Part shown: piece by piece, positions 37,051-49,890 of the stretch | Layout: every line of letters begins with the position of its first letter | How positions within the stretch are numbered: the first letter of the stretch is position 1 | NCBI RefSeq assembly: GCF_022682495.2 | Contig: NC_071391.1 | Coordinates: 39,160,498 to 39,224,497, forward strand | Source of the DNA: Desmodus rotundus | Taxonomy: Eukaryota; Chordata; Mammalia; Chiroptera; Phyllostomidae | DNA length: 64,000 nucleotides | Direction of reading: 5' to 3' | Notes under the pieces: generated by a model | Seen by the model: only the letters and a program-made list of their open reading frames with translations | What the model was told of the DNA's origin: nothing | Database searches by the model: none | Position numbers and translations under genes: made by a program

Positions 37051-37521
37051 TGCAGGGGTCCAGTATCAGTCACCCCAATATGTGCCTCTGTGGTACGCCA
37101 GTTGTTTTGAGCTAAAGGTAGCTTTAGCCACCAGCTCAAAACAACCTTCTGCCCTCCATCCTAATGACCTGGAACTTGAATTAGAGTCCTTAACCATAAG
37201 AGATTCTCAGAAGTAACTTCTTTTGCAAACTTCTATTTACTAAAGATCTGCTCTTCTTATCAACCCGAGATGACCTTTTGAAGTCCCCAAGGCACCTTAC
37301 CTTATCCCTAAGTCAGCATGTCTTACATACCCACGTTCCCTTTCTGTCTCTGAACCTCTCAGGTGTGTGGGGTCTCTGACTCTCTCATGTATGTGGCGTT
37401 GCCATACATATGCATGTATTAAATTGGTTATTTTCTCTTGCTAACTTGTCTCATTTGTATTTGATTGTTAGATCAGCCAGAAGAACCTTGAGGACAGAGG
37501 AAAGTGTGTTCCTCCCCCACA
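37051..37521 (+). repeat. Candidate solo LTR of a class I endogenous retrovirus
   Basis: It ends in 'ggacagaggaaagtgtgttc' and 'ctcccccaca', preceded by a TATTAAA-like polyadenylation signal and a T/C-rich 'ttttctcttgctaacttgtc', a layout typical of gammaretrovirus-like U3-R-U5 ends. It would begin TG at 37051 or 37081 and end CA. The flanking four bases (atat and gtat) agree at three positions only. A perfect 13-bp inverted repeat lies inside (37101-37113 and 37133-37145). No internal viral genes are nearby. Confidence 0.45.
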
Positions 37522-39486
37522 GTATACTCTGTCTCTCTACCACCTGGGGTAGAAATAATTTGTAATACCTCGCAATTCACTTGAAAGCAACCAGACCAAT
37601 GAGGATGCCACACCCTCTTTCTCTGAGGACACCTCTACTATGATACATGATATGAACACTTGCAAGGGCTGAGTGAGGGTGCCTGTATCAGGCCATATAG
37701 TGAATCTTAATTTCTTTATTTTTATAGTAAAATGTAAATACAAATGAAAGTTTTCTTTTTCTTTTACATCCAAATGGATCATCCTACACATCCACTTAGA
37801 AGACCACTGACTTAATCCATCCCTCCTATTGCCTCCATTCAATGTGAACATCACCTAACAAGTTTCTGCCAACACAACCACCTCCCCCGCCCCACCTTCC
37901 CTCCCCAGCAGCACAACCAGTCTCTTCCCCATGCTTCTGCCTGGGGCAGACATCCTGTGTCCCTCCTCCTCTCCTCCATTTGGCCCAATGCTCAAATCAT
38001 TTCAACTGAAACACCAGAACCAGAGCTGTGGATCACCTCCAACAGAACTCCAACTCCTAATTCACTGGGGGGTTGGGGTTCTTGAAGCATTTTTGGAAAC
38101 CCAGAGGGGTTCGGGATCTGTGCTCCATACTCCCTGCACTAATGCTGTCCTCTGTTGTTCCATAATGTACACACACCTCCAAGATGAGCATGGCAACCTC
38201 TAAATGCCCAAGTTTTCTGTCTCCTTTTATAATCTCCCCAGCTACAAAAGCCAAATTCCCTCTCCGCATCCAAGGAGATATTAAGACAGGGGCTCTGCTT
38301 CTGAGAGTGCTTTAGCAAAAACTCAACAAATACATCCAGTTTTCAAACGAAAGTACACCAGGGCCTCTATTAATTGAGTGGACTGAAATCACGGTATATG
38401 GTCTGATGATGGGGCGGAAATAGTACATCAGGAGTGCATGGTGGCTGGAGAAAGAGTGCCCAGGGCAGCGTTCCTGACTCCTACATGGAAGGGCATTGTG
38501 GCCTCTGCGGAGGCTGTGGCAGATTTGGAGTACAGCCTTCCCCCACCTGCCTCTTCACACCAGTTTGGAATTCAATTCCCTCCCCACGAATTTAACTCCT
38601 GTGTAGTCAGTCAGTCCTAAGCAAGCTAGAGTCTGACAGTCCCCTTACAGTTAACTACTGGTTCCTTTTTTCTGAAATGAATTTCTAGAAAGAAGAGAGT
38701 GGAACCTGAGCACTTTGGAAATTAGTGTGCATGAGAGCTAGGCTCTAGACCCAGAACACGTGCACCCAGGATTGGAAATGGAGCTGCTGTGACAGGAAGC
38801 CAAAGGAGGATGTCCTGGGCACCATGCCCAGTCCAGAAGAGGGGAAGGGAGAACATTCTGGACTCATGGTGAGTCTTTAGGGCGACTGGGAACATCGGGC
38901 TTAGAGTCCGTCAGTCACTCCTCTGTGGATGGGAGTGAAGGAGGGTCAATGAGTGGGTATTGGAGACTTAGGGCCCGCCCCCGTCACTACAGAATGCTCA
39001 CTCAGTAGTCAAGGGGCTGACAGTTCCCAGGACATGCCTGTCTACTGATCCACACGTGGTCTCTGTAATTAAATGGAAGTCTGGGAATTAGCTGTTCCTT
39101 CACCATCTAAAAATGGCCTGTTGTCTCTGCCTTCCCTCCAGGACTCTGTGCAAGGTCATCCTAGCAGTTGTCCAGTTCAGCACTAGCTCATTTTCATGTT
39201 CGTGTCTTTCCTACTCTCTAAAACTCCACCATCAGCCTAATCATTATGCACTGGGTGAGACTCTGCAGCTGGACTTCTATAGATGGGAATTACAGCCACA
39301 ACTCTCGTGACCTTCCCAAATCATCTGCTCCCACCTCCCTTCCTCTCTTACCATATAGTTTGAAATTCTAACGTGATTGTAGCCTTCTAGAATTACTGGG
39401 AGGGGAGGGAGGCAGGTGGGCAGAAAAGAGACTCAGATGAGGCTGTGATCTCTGTCACCCAGAGGTGCAGTCTGCCCTACTGCCTC
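37522..39486. other. Interval without a recognised gene
   Basis: Mixed-composition sequence. Open frames are short and show no recognised domain. No repeat could be named with confidence. Confidence 0.5.
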
Positions 39487-39487
39487 C

Positions 39488-39515
39488 TACACACACACAC
39501 ACACACACACACACA
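39488..39515 (+). repeat. (AC)n microsatellite
   Basis: Fourteen AC units. Confidence 0.95.
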
Positions 39516-39904
39516 GGCCATGCACATTCCTAAGACTTTCCCTGGCTGCAGCTCCTAGCAGTCCCAATCCTAGGCTGTCTTCTTCCTGATTCCTGATTTA
39601 GAACTCCCCACCCAATCATTCAATGAACAATAGGGTCAAAGACTAAACCAGGAGTGAGAGTATGTAACTGCCCTGCCCCACAGCGTCTGTTTCCCAATTG
39701 AGTATCAGACTCCAGAAGGCTGGCTACCATCAGTCCTCGACAGTACCATTGATGCCAACCCAACCTCAACTCAGTGGATTCTACCGTGGAGATCTGGAGG
39801 AATCAGAGCTGCTTAAATTGGATCATAGGGATTTTTCCAGCTCTTAAATTTCTGTAACTTAAGAATGAGCCTCACTGTGATTTTATGAGGATAATAACAC
39901 CTCT

Positions 39905-40095
39905 GGGTGGGAGAGGAGGACTCTGCGTAAGAATGTGGTTTGGGAAATCAAAAATATAAAGATTGTGATGGTTGCACAACATAATGAATGCCACTGAAGT
40001 GTACGTGTAAAATCATACACATGAAAAAGGCAACTTTGTGTTCTATGTGTTTTACTACAGTTACAAAATTGTTGAAAGAACAAAGAGTCAAAAAA
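39905..40095 (+). repeat. Old L1 (L1M-type) 3' end
   Basis: 'ttgtgatggttgcacaacat', 'aatgaatgccactgaagtgt' and the following A/T-rich end match the 3' untranslated region of old L1 copies. Confidence 0.65.
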
Positions 40096-40099
40096 AATG

Positions 40100-40755
40100 A
40101 ATTTTTGAAACAACTGCCATTTCATAGCTTCACTGTTTCTTTGCATCGTAAGTGTGAACAGGCCCAGGACAAATGGCTCTTTATCAACTATCCAACTATA
40201 CCCAAACCTTCAGGAAAAGTGCTCAGAGACAACAAGGAAGGAAGGGTCAGGTTCTGTTTTGGACAGACCTAAGAAATAAAGAGCAGCTACAGGAAGAAAG
40301 GGGATCAACACATCACAAGGAATGAGAACCCAAAGATCACTCTAACATACAAGATCCACCCAGAATCTGCAGAAATCTTGGAGAATCACTGGGCAAGCCC
40401 CAGATACCTCAGGGTGGATAAAAATGCCCATAGTTCATGATTTGTCTAAAGGACGAGTCCTTGAGAAAAAGAAAGAAATCAGTTGGGAGTCACTAGTATC
40501 TATCACCTGTTAGTGGTTCCCAAAAGGCAGGCTCCAGTCCCTGGCCCATCTGTGTGTTTCCCATCTACCTCCCATTCCAGGTAATCCCCCCTTGAACCAG
40601 ACCAATTTCTAGTGACCCACAGCAAAGGTCATATCCTTTCTATATAAGCATGATGTAAGCTTGTGGTTTACCAATAATTTAGTATTCCCAAATGTATTAG
40701 TTGGGATTAGGTTCAACTGAGGATAATAGAGAACCAAAATAGCAGTGAAATAAAT
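40100..40755. other. Interval without a recognised feature
   Basis: No gene or repeat could be supported on either strand. Confidence 0.4.
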
Positions 40756-40756
40756 C

Positions 40757-40792
40757 TTCCTTCCTTCCTTCCTTCCTTCCTTCCTTCCTTCC
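40757..40792 (+). repeat. (TTCC)n microsatellite
   Basis: Nine TTCC units followed by CTCTTCC. Confidence 0.95.
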
Positions 40793-41004
40793 TCTCTTCC
40801 ACTAAATAGTCCAGACTTGGGAACTATGGACAAATCCTCAGACTCCTTCCAGCCCCCACACTACCATCATTTGAGTTTGATCCTCATGCCTGTGGGAATT
40901 AGCAGTGCCCCTTCCTTTGCTAAGAGCATACAGCTAGAGCTTTAGTCATTACATCCATGTTTTAGGGAGCAAGGAAGAGGAAAGACTATACAATAGTTCT
41001 ATTT

Positions 41005-41333
41005 TTTAATTTTTTTGAGGAACCTCCATGGAACTTTTCCTAGCAGCTGCACCATTTTGCATTCTTATCAACAGTGTACAAGGGTTCTAATTTTTTCACA
41101 TCCTTGCCGGTACTCACTGTCTTTTGTTTTCTTGATGATGGCCATCCTAATGGGTGTGAGGCGATAGCTCATTGTGGTATTGATTTGCATTTCCCCGATG
41201 ATTAGTGATGTTGAGCATCTTTTCACATACCTGTTGGGCTTTTGTATATCTTCTTTGGATAAATGTCTATTCAAGTGTTTAACCCATTTTTAAATTGGGT
41301 TATTAGTTGGGTTTTTGTTTGTTTGTTTTTTTA
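41005..41333 (-). mobile_element. Twin-primed L1: inverted 5' segment
   Basis: The minus strand encodes [20 protein letters not shown] and TLVHC, a late part of L1 ORF2. The segment points opposite to the adjoining 3' segment at 41334-41900 and carries the more upstream part of the element. This is the arrangement left by twin priming during L1 insertion. Confidence 0.85.
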
Positions 41334-41900
41334 CTGTTAAGTTGTATTACCATATGATCCATCAATCTCACTTCTGGATACTTATCCAAAGAGTTGAGAT
41401 TAGGATCTCAATGAGATAGTAGCACCCCTATGTCACTCTGGGGCTATTCACAAGAGCCAAGATGTGGGTGAAACCTAGTTGTCCATCAATGGATGAATGA
41501 ATAAATAAATTGTGGAATATTATTCAGCCTTAAAAAAGGAATGGATGCATCTTAAAGACATTATGCTAAGTGAAATAAACCAATCACAGAAGGATAAATG
41601 CCACATGATTCCACTTATATATTATATAAAACACTGGAACCCATAGAAGCAAAGAATAGAAGGATGGTTGGTAGGGGCTGGGGGCATGGAAGGAAAATGG
41701 GAAGTTGCTAATTAATATACATAAAGTTTTAGTTATACAAAAATAAGTAAATTCTAGACATCTGCTGTTCAATATTGTGTCTATAGATAACAATACTGTA
41801 TTGTACTCTTAAAAACCTGTAAAGAGGGTAGATCTCATGTTAAGTGCTCTTACCACACACACACACACACAAAAGAAAACCACAAAAGGAGGAAGGAATG
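41334..41900 (+). mobile_element. Twin-primed L1: forward 3' segment with tail
   Basis: The plus strand continues ORF2 ('gttgtccatcaatggatgaa', 'attattcagccttaaaaaag') and the L1 3' untranslated region, then an (AC)n/A-rich tail at 41853-41900. With the preceding inverted segment it forms one insertion. Decayed frames; inactive. Confidence 0.85.
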
Positions 41901-41904
41901 AAGA

Positions 41905-42190
41905 AGAAAAATGGCAGAAGGCACAGGTCAAATGTTTTTAATGAAGCCACTATGTCAGACTTCCACTTATCTCCCCTTGGCCACACTGACCAATGGCATT
42001 GTTATTTCTTCTCTCACATATGACTTCACCAAGGCATGGCCTTCTTTCCAAATATAACTGCCAATTTTCATGTAGGCCCAAGGTTACCAGAATTCCATAT
42101 TATGTTTTACCTTTTCGTGTTACGCTTGGGAAGCCAGGCCTAACATGTTAACAGTCCTCCAGGCAGTCACCCGTAAGGTATCTATGGAGC
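41905..42190. other. Interval without a recognised feature
   Basis: No gene or repeat could be named here. Confidence 0.4.
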
Positions 42191-42194
42191 ACCC

Positions 42195-42475
42195 GGCAGT
42201 TCTCAGGCACCGGGTTCCAGAGCAACAATGGCAATCAGAACACAGTCCTTGCCTTCACGGAGGTTGTCAGCTGAGGAGCACTGTTCAAACGACCACGTGA
42301 AAACATGACTTCTAACAGCGGTAGTGCTACGAAGAGAAAGTACGAGAGTTGTATCAGAGCATAACAAGAAGATCTTACCTCCTTCCAGGTATGAGCAGGG
42401 AGAAGGTTCTAGAGTCAGCATTGGCAGACATTGGGAATAGCATGTACAAAGGCCCTGAGAGAGTTTAGGAGAGCA
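42195..42475 (-). repeat. L2 LINE fragment
   Basis: 'cacagtccttgccttcacgg' and 'aggttgtcagctgaggagca', then 'atagcatgtacaaaggccct' and 'gagag', are L2 3'-region landmarks in reverse orientation. Confidence 0.55.
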
Positions 42476-42479
42476 ATAC

Positions 42480-45400
42480 CTGAGTTATACACCCCCCACC
42501 ACACACATGCTTTATTTTTGTCATGTGTTCATGGTTGCACATTCTGTTAAATTTACACAATAAAAGCTCAATTTCCTATGTGTATAAATTCCTCGTGTTA
42601 GCTAAGGGAAGTACCTCATGGCCTGGATAAATAAAACCAGATTTAGTGCTCTAGGGTAGTATTGTTTTTAAATTAGTTTTCCCAAATCCTGTCACTTTTC
42701 CAGTATTTATTCAATTTATAACAAACCCGTTTTACAATTCCTCATGCTCGCCCTCCCCAGCCCCTTGTTTTCTGGGTATTTCCAGTTCTGTCTCTGTCAA
42801 ACATTCCTTCCATGTGAGTATATTCTGCAAGTCAGTGGAGAAGAATGTCTTCCCCACCATGCTGTCTTGTAAGCAGCTTCATTCCTTCTGCCAAAATCAT
42901 AGAGGGGCACACTGTGGCCACACCCTGTGTGGGTACTCCAGTACCAGGGGCCAGCCCTCCCACCCTGCCCCTTCTTCACTGGGCTCTAAGTTGAATCATT
43001 CATCCTCCTCCACAGTCTGGCCTTCTCTTCAGTTCTTCTCCAGAGAGTAAGTGGAGTAAGATTTGAGTGTTACCAATGGTCCTGGGCTATGGAGCCTTCC
43101 TGCCTCCTGATGCCACTCTCGCCGCCACCCCTACTTCAAATCAGCTCTATCTAATAGCTATCTATTTCAATGTGTCAGGCGTAAGTGCATTGCCAAATTT
43201 CACTCCTACCTGGAATCTCTGAAGTATGTTAACGAAGTCACCATCTCTATCCCTACCTTTTGTGGTTTCCTCATATACCTTCCCTGCAGGAGTCCACCCT
43301 TTAAACCTCTGTCTCCATCCTTCATCTCCAGAACTGATTGCTGAGCGCCAGAGTCTCAGGGGGCCTCCCCAGAGCCATCAACAGAATGGCCACTATATCA
43401 GTAGGGTACCAGCAGCAAACAGATGGTATGTGCTTATTAGGACAATTGATTTAATAGATAATTTAATAGAGGGGCTATAAAGATGTGGGAAGGGTGTGGG
43501 AAACCACGGGGATTTGTGCAATACTCAGGGCTAGTCAAATCAGGCCCGGAGGGCAAGGGGAAAGAGCACCGATACATGGCAGCCTTCCAGTAGAGCCAGA
43601 TGCCAAGTCACCTTACCTGTCTCATGTTGCCTGGCCAGCTCTTCTGGTCCAGGTTAGCCCTCTTCCTCATGGCCCAGCCTTCTCTCTCCAGACCCCTCAC
43701 AAGATCTCGCAAAGTCCCTGTGTAGGAGTTACTCTTCAGCATAGGGTTTGCCAGCCTCTAACTTGGCCTGCAGATCTTCCTATGCACCTGATGACTGCAG
43801 GCACCTGGCTGGGCCCACCTGCCCCCCAACTTCTCCCTCCTTCTCAGTTGAGGGTCTAGGAATAGCACTAAGAGTCACCACCTCGTCCCTCTCACCTTCT
43901 TTTCCTTTTTGTTTGCCAGTGATTGGTGCCCAGTCGGGCTGAGCACTGAAGTCATGGCCAGGTTGATGGCAGCCTGATGTAGAGGTCTCTAACCTCCTTT
44001 TCAGACAAGCACAGTGTGTGGGGTCCAGCATGTGGGTCAGGCAGCTGTATCCACTCTGTTTCCCAGGGTTATCCCCCACTCCGGTCCCTGTCCTCCAGGG
44101 GTCACTATTACAGAGAACACAAAACAAGCTGGCCTAATTCGCCCACAGAAATGTCAGTGAAACAGCCCTGTTTTTATTTACTTTCTATTTTAGCCCTTCC
44201 CTCCGAGGCTGGGCCAGGGCAGCGTGAGCAACATGCACAGGCTGGAACCTTTCCAAAGAGGTTTCTAGATCCCTCTGAGAACAGATTGCTGCCTGCCCTT
44301 CGTCCCCACAACTGCTCCAGACACCCAGATGCATCTGCATCTGGCAGTTCTGATTCTCGGGACGCCAGACTGTCCCAGCAGGGCCATGGTTCTGGTACAG
44401 CAGTTAAGGGACAGCTCTGTCCAAGCAGTCACTGCACAGACTTCCTGAGTATTCCTCCTTCTGTCCAGATGTCAGCAGCTAAAATCATGCAGCCCAGTTT
44501 ATTAAATGGCCTCTGTCCAGTGGGTGGGGTTTCAGGGAGGGGAGTTGTATGCCCTTCTTATACCCTTTAGGATTGATAATTGTGTTTTTAACAGGAAAAA
44601 ATTTTAAATGTAATAGCATGTTTACCAAGATCGTATAGTAAATGCTCGTGATAGAACATTATGTTATAAAAGTAGCACATGGAGCAGGATTTCAACTATG
44701 TGAAAAATAACACAAATGAAATGAAATAAAATAAAAACTGGGCATAAAAAAGTGGTAGAAAAAAAATTTAATATGTTTTAGGTTCTGGGGAAAAAACTCT
44801 CAGCTTGGAGGGCATGCCCTAATTCTCCAACAGGCTGCCCACCGCCCTTTTCCGCCCCAGATGTCTGGGGGTGCTCGGGTCAGTAGAAAAGACACCATGA
44901 CTAGGAATGTGATTTTACCCAAAGTAAGGGAAAGCTCCATGTCAAAGCTAGAGCATTCGGGTGCCCTGGAATAGGGATGGAAAGAAGAGAGAATGTGAAT
45001 TGCAAGGGAAGAGTCTTACTAGAGAAGGGAACCCAAAGACTTGGCAATAGGACAAGACCAAGTGGAAAAGACAATGAAAGATTCCCTATGAGACGCAGGG
45101 GAATGCATATTAGATATCAAATTGTTTCCTATCGTGTGTTGTGCTGTAATATCCCTCCATAACCCGCCCCCCCATCTTCAGTAAAAATCTCTTATAACAC
45201 AAATCTCATAACATTGATATTTAGGGGAATCAAAGAGATCGTGGCAAACTACAGTGTGAAACAATACAGGAGCTGAAGTAAGATAAGTCCTCTTGCATTA
45301 GGGAAGATAGGCTAGGCGGTAGCAAACATATACAAAACAAACAAATAAAACTCAGTAGTTTAACACATCAGAGTTATGTTTCTTATGCTGCTTTCATTAC

Positions 45401-45585
45401 AAGCCAGTGCAGGTCAGGCAGCTCTCCTGCAAGACTTCCCTCCCGTGACTCAGAGACTCACGCGGTCCCATCCTGGATTCCCACTATCGATGTGTCTTTC
45501 ACTACTTGATACATGACCATTACAGCAGTGCCTAGAAGACAAATTATACATTAAATCTGTATCTTGAAACTCAGGAAGGCTGAAA
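42480..45585. other. Interval without a recognised gene
   Basis: Several open frames of up to 184 codons occur (for example 44016-44570 plus) but none shows a domain, a plausible splice context or a known repeat. Parts of 45355-45545 look like an ancient repeat ('aaataaaactcagtagttta') that I cannot name. Confidence 0.4.
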
Positions 45586-45589
45586 ACCA

Positions 45590-46250
45590 ATGATCAAAGT
45601 TTCCAACTCAGAAGCTAGAAAAAGAACAGCAAATCCAAATAAGTAGAAGGGAGGAATTAAGATAAGAGCAGAAATTAATGAAATTAAAAAAACAGACAAT
45701 AGAGAAAAATCAACAAAGTCAAAAGCTTGTTCTTTGACTAGATTATTATAATTAATAAAACTCTAGCAAGACAAATCTTGGAAAAGAGGAAGTGAAAACA
45801 CAAATACCAAAATCAGTTATAAAAATGGAATAGCACTACAGACCTATAGACATTAAAAGGATAATTAGGATATGACAAACTTAAAGCAAATAAATTGACA
45901 TTTTATATGCTGACATGTATGCCGTGAAATTGGAAACCTTAGGTAAAATATGTAAGTTTTTAAAAATACAATTTATAAAAATTTCCACAAAAAGAAATGG
46001 AAACTACCAATAGTCTTACATGTATCAAAAAAAATTGAGTTTGAAATTAAAACTCTTCTCACAATGAAAACTACAACTTCAAATATGTTCACAGAAATTT
46101 AAGAAATAAGTAATACTGATCTGAACAAACACATTCAGAGACCGGAAGAACAGGAAAAACATCCAGACTCATTTTATAAGGCTTGCAAAACCTTGATAAC
46201 TAACGGAAAGCTCAGAAAGACATTTCGAGATAGGAAAATTACCGGCCAAC
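45590..46250 (+). repeat. Old L1 ORF2 fragment
   Basis: Plus strand: 'aagtcaaaagcttgttcttt', 'ataaaactctagcaagacaa' and 'catccagactcattttataa' follow the order of L1 ORF2 around the start of the RT domain. Highly decayed, with no open frame. Confidence 0.65.
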
Positions 46251-46254
46251 GGCT

Positions 46255-47950
46255 TAGGCTGGGGAATTTGGAGGGGCGCACGGTGAGCCTACTGGGTGAA
46301 CAGTAACAGTGCCCTCCACAGTGTATGCTTCAGGCCCTTACACATCCTTTGCTCCCTTCTTCCCACAAGTAGAACACCTCGAACTGCTCTCACGGAAGGC
46401 AAGCCAAAGTCCCACCCATCATTGTATTTCATGCCCTTGCATATCCCTCAGGAACATATGTGACTTCTCTTAGAAGACCTGAGAACTAAAAAGGCAAGTG
46501 CTCTGCCTAATACTCAGGCCAACATACAAATATTCAATGATGGAACAGGAACAGGGTAACTTTAACAAACTCTCCACTCAGGGGAAGATTAAGACCCACG
46601 GTAGTCACTGGTCTGCACATATCCTGGTATGGCAATGCTGAAATACCAGTGGGCAGGTTTTACAAAGGATGCCTTTCCTGGGGCAGGAACTCTCTCATCC
46701 ATTGCTCCTCGTGAGCACCCACCCTCTGAGGCGCTTCCCCTGGACCCATATTCTCCTTGGCCACATCTAAAGAGGGAGTTGAGGAGAATGCTCTCCTTAC
46801 GGGTTGAGCAACTTCCTGCCAGAGGTTGTTTTACAACTTAACAGACTCGTGCCTTTTACCCAGGCTTGTGGTTTTTTGATAACACAGTTTCCTCACACAC
46901 TTGGGAAGCCCCCGATCTATCTGCATTTAGACCGTTTCATTTGCCAGTATCCACACTCAGTGAACTTTTGTGAGACAGAGTTTTCAAATTTGCTTCATTC
47001 TCTTACCTTCTTAGCCATGCGATAGTGATTTCTTTCCATGTGAAAGTGATTTCTAGCTTCTACAGAGGAATAAAACACCTTTGTCAGCTATTAAACCACT
47101 GAGACATTTTATTGGGCCTTGGTCACTCCAAGTCTTTAAAATCCCCATTTCTGACTATTTGGGAACTAGAAGCAGTCAACTTTTCTAACTCTTCAGGACT
47201 CAATATTCTGGTCTTTGTCTATCCCATTTCATTTCTAATGGCAAAACATCCAGCTTTATTTTTGTTTGTTCATTCTGAAAAGCTAGAATAATTTCTTAAG
47301 TGGCTCCTCTGGGTATATGTCTTATGTAAATCCAAAGATGAGGTGCAATTTCTGCTGAGTCTGTGCAAGGCACTCACTTTCGGATATCTGAGCTCCGCAA
47401 GTGGAGGAAATGTGAGGTACTGGAATTCAGGGACCCTTGCCTTCCAGAGTAAACTTGACATTTGCCTATTACGTTGGGCTGTTGTGCACCTGTAGCAGCA
47501 GCTGTAAATGACCCCTCTGCTCACCTCTTTGGTCATAGCAGGGTCCCTTTCTGGGTATGCGATCTTACTCAGTAAAATGAACATGAAGAAGACTAGAAGC
47601 AGGGGAACCAGTGGCCCAGGGATGACCCTCAAGCAGTGACATAAATTCTCTAGCTACCTCACCTCCTGGGAAAACATGTTGAGGTATTTAATAAATAGTG
47701 TCGTAGAAGGGCCCCAGTACGATTGAGCCCCCAAATGCCCAAATCAGTGACTCACTTAATTCACCCCTTATCAAATGTTTCCCTTTCCCTTTATCATTTC
47801 TCCAATCCCCAGAAAAAGTAGTTGCACGCAAATCCTTGTCTCAAGATCTACTTTTAGTAAAACCAAAATTATTTAAACTTGTCCAAAAGAATGGAAAACA
47901 GCCAAAGCTTTGCTGTTAGGGAAAGGAATAAAATTCATTGTGCCTCTATT
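46255..47950. other. Interval without a recognised gene
   Basis: The longest minus-strand frame (47270-47632) opens with a run of hydrophobic residues but has no ATG at its head (it opens at TTG), so I do not call it. No repeat was named. Confidence 0.4.
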
Positions 47951-47954
47951 CTTT

Positions 47955-48060
47955 TTTATTTTTAACTTGAGATATAATTTGTATACCATAATATTCACCC
48001 TCTTAAGATGTATACTTCAGTGATCTTTAGTATACTCACGAAGTTGTGCAACATGTTGCC
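47955..48060 (+). repeat. Old LINE-type fragment
   Basis: 'gagatataatttgtatacca', 'taatattcaccctcttaaga' and 'acgaagttgtgcaacatgtt' match a common L1-derived old mammalian repeat; the exact family and the orientation are uncertain. Confidence 0.5.
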
Positions 48061-48486
48061 AGAAGAAATGTCCAAACCTATGAGAATTTTTTAGTTTATT
48101 TGAGCGAAACTGGCGACAATTATCGAGAAGCAAACTCTCAATGGATTGAGAAAATTCTCTGGCAAATGGCAGCTTTGCAGTTTATTTTAAGCATTAAAAT
48201 AAAAGGAGGAGATATAAGGAGGGTTACATGAAACCCATTGATGGTAGATTGAGATGGGAGAAAGCAAAGTGAAGAAATCTCTGAGATTGGATAAGAAGTA
48301 AAACAGACAGATATACTTTACATTGGTGCCTACAGAATACTTAATGATTAACATGTACAGGACATAGAGAGGGTATGTGGTGAACAAGATAAGTATGTGG
48401 CCTTGTGCTCTGGTGCATGGGTTGTGCCCTGAAGGGTCTGGAAAAACGAGATTACACTGACATCTAAAGGGATGTTATCTTATTTC

Positions 48487-48707
48487 TTTAAGATTTTATT
48501 TATTCGTTTAGTTTTAGAGGAGAAGTGAGGCAGAAAGAAAGGGAGAGAAACATTGATGCATGAGAGAAACATTGATCGGTTGCCTCTCATACGCCACCAC
48601 TGGGGACCTGGCCCACAACCCAAGCATGTGCCTTGACCAGGAATCGAACTGGTGACCCTTCAGTTTGTGGGACGACACCCAACCCACTGGGCCACACAAG
48701 TCAGGGC
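48487..48707 (-). mobile_element. VES-type bat SINE (copy 2) with target duplication
   Basis: The reverse strand opens 'agccctgacttgtgtggccc', with a tRNA-like head, the middle 'gcttgggttgtgggccaggt' and the 'tctctccctttctttctgcc' tail. The flanks 48465-48482 and 48708-48725 are 18 bp alike at 15 positions (TAAAGGGATGTTATCTTA and TAAAGGTACATTATCTTA), the expected target-site duplication. Confidence 0.9.
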
Positions 48708-48929
48708 TAAAGGTACATTATCTTAGAAGCAAAATGACAATAGACAAACTTACTTAAGGTAAAGATTGACCTTTGTCAAGGAAGCTACAGGCCTAGAATG
48801 TGACTACTGGTCACGACCCACTTTTAGGAATTTTTATGTTCGTGTCACCCTATGTGGAGTGTGAGTTTGGAAGGTTTAGCATGCAGCCCCTTTTTGGTCC
48901 ACAAACAGAAGGAGGCATCCCAGTTAGGT

Positions 48930-49178
48930 GGTGTGCATTCTGGAGCCAGGCTGCCTGGGCTCCATTCTTCGATCTACCACTTACTAATTATGTTACATAA
49001 GGTACCATACCTAACCTCTGTAAGCTTCAGTTTCCCCACCTGTAAAGTGGGGAGTAAGTAGTACCAATTTGCTAGGTTTATGGTCAAGATGAAATGAGAC
49101 AGCTCATGTAAAAACAGTGCAGTGCCTAGCATCCAGTAAGTGTATAATAGATGTTACCTAATATTAATTAAAGAGCTG
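48930..49178 (+). repeat. MIR SINE, nearly full length
   Basis: Forward MIR: 'attctggagccaggctgcct', 'cttcagtttccccacctgta', 'aagtggggagtaagtagtac', 'cagtgcagtgcctagcatcc' and 'agtaagtgtataatag' in order. Confidence 0.9.
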
Positions 49179-49179
49179 G

Positions 49180-49735
49180 GAAATAATGGGACAGGAAATA
49201 AAACCATACAGTGATTATTATTGCTGTTAGTGATATCACTTCTGCATGCCTGATTGGAAAGGTGCTTGTCTGGGAGCTCTCAGCAGTGGCAGGGAAGTGC
49301 ATAGTCAGATGAGGTGCTAATGGGCCTATTTATGGGAGATGAACAGGCAGCTGATAATGGTATTAGCTCTCACAAGTGTTTGGTCCAGGTCTGAGAATGT
49401 TCCCCTGAGGACTTAGAGAAGAGAGGCTTAATTGGAGCGTAATGTAAATCTCAATCATAATCCTGCCCACAGGAGAGTGGAGCTGCCTGCATCGTGGAAG
49501 GAAGTTTGGACTACGCTTTGACTGCCTCTGATATTCCAAACCACATGGCTCTGCAAGGCCCAAGAAGGGGGACTGGAGAGAAACCAGTAAATGTGAGTAT
49601 ATCAGTATAACTCTGAGCAGGCTGGCTATGGGCTCTTGTTGCTGCTGTAGCTAAGAGGTAATGTTGCAAGAGGATCAGAGAGATTAAGTTCTCACCTGAG
49701 CTATGTGAATCCAGTGTTTGAATTCAGGTCTTCAT
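49180..49735. other. Interval without a recognised feature
   Basis: No gene, RNA or repeat could be supported. Confidence 0.4.
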
Positions 49736-49739
49736 CTTA

Positions 49740-49890
49740 GAGGTAACAGAGCACAGTTGTTAAAAGCACAGGTTCTGGAGTTAGACTGAGTTCAACCCCC
49801 AGCCCTTCCCCTGAATTAACTCTGCAAATCTAGACCAGTCACTAACTATCCCAAACCTAAGAGTCTTCATCCATAAGCTGATTTTGCATT
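49740..49890 (+). repeat. MIR SINE
   Basis: 'cacagttgttaaaagcacag' then 'gttctggagttagactgagt' and 'tcttcatccataagctg' form a diverged forward MIR. Confidence 0.65.

Noticed and set aside
47270..47632. Minus-strand frame starting with a signal-peptide-like hydrophobic run and an internal GAG|GTGAGC donor-like site
   Set aside because: The frame begins at TTG, not ATG. The first ATG falls inside the hydrophobic run, and no homology or partner exon was seen.
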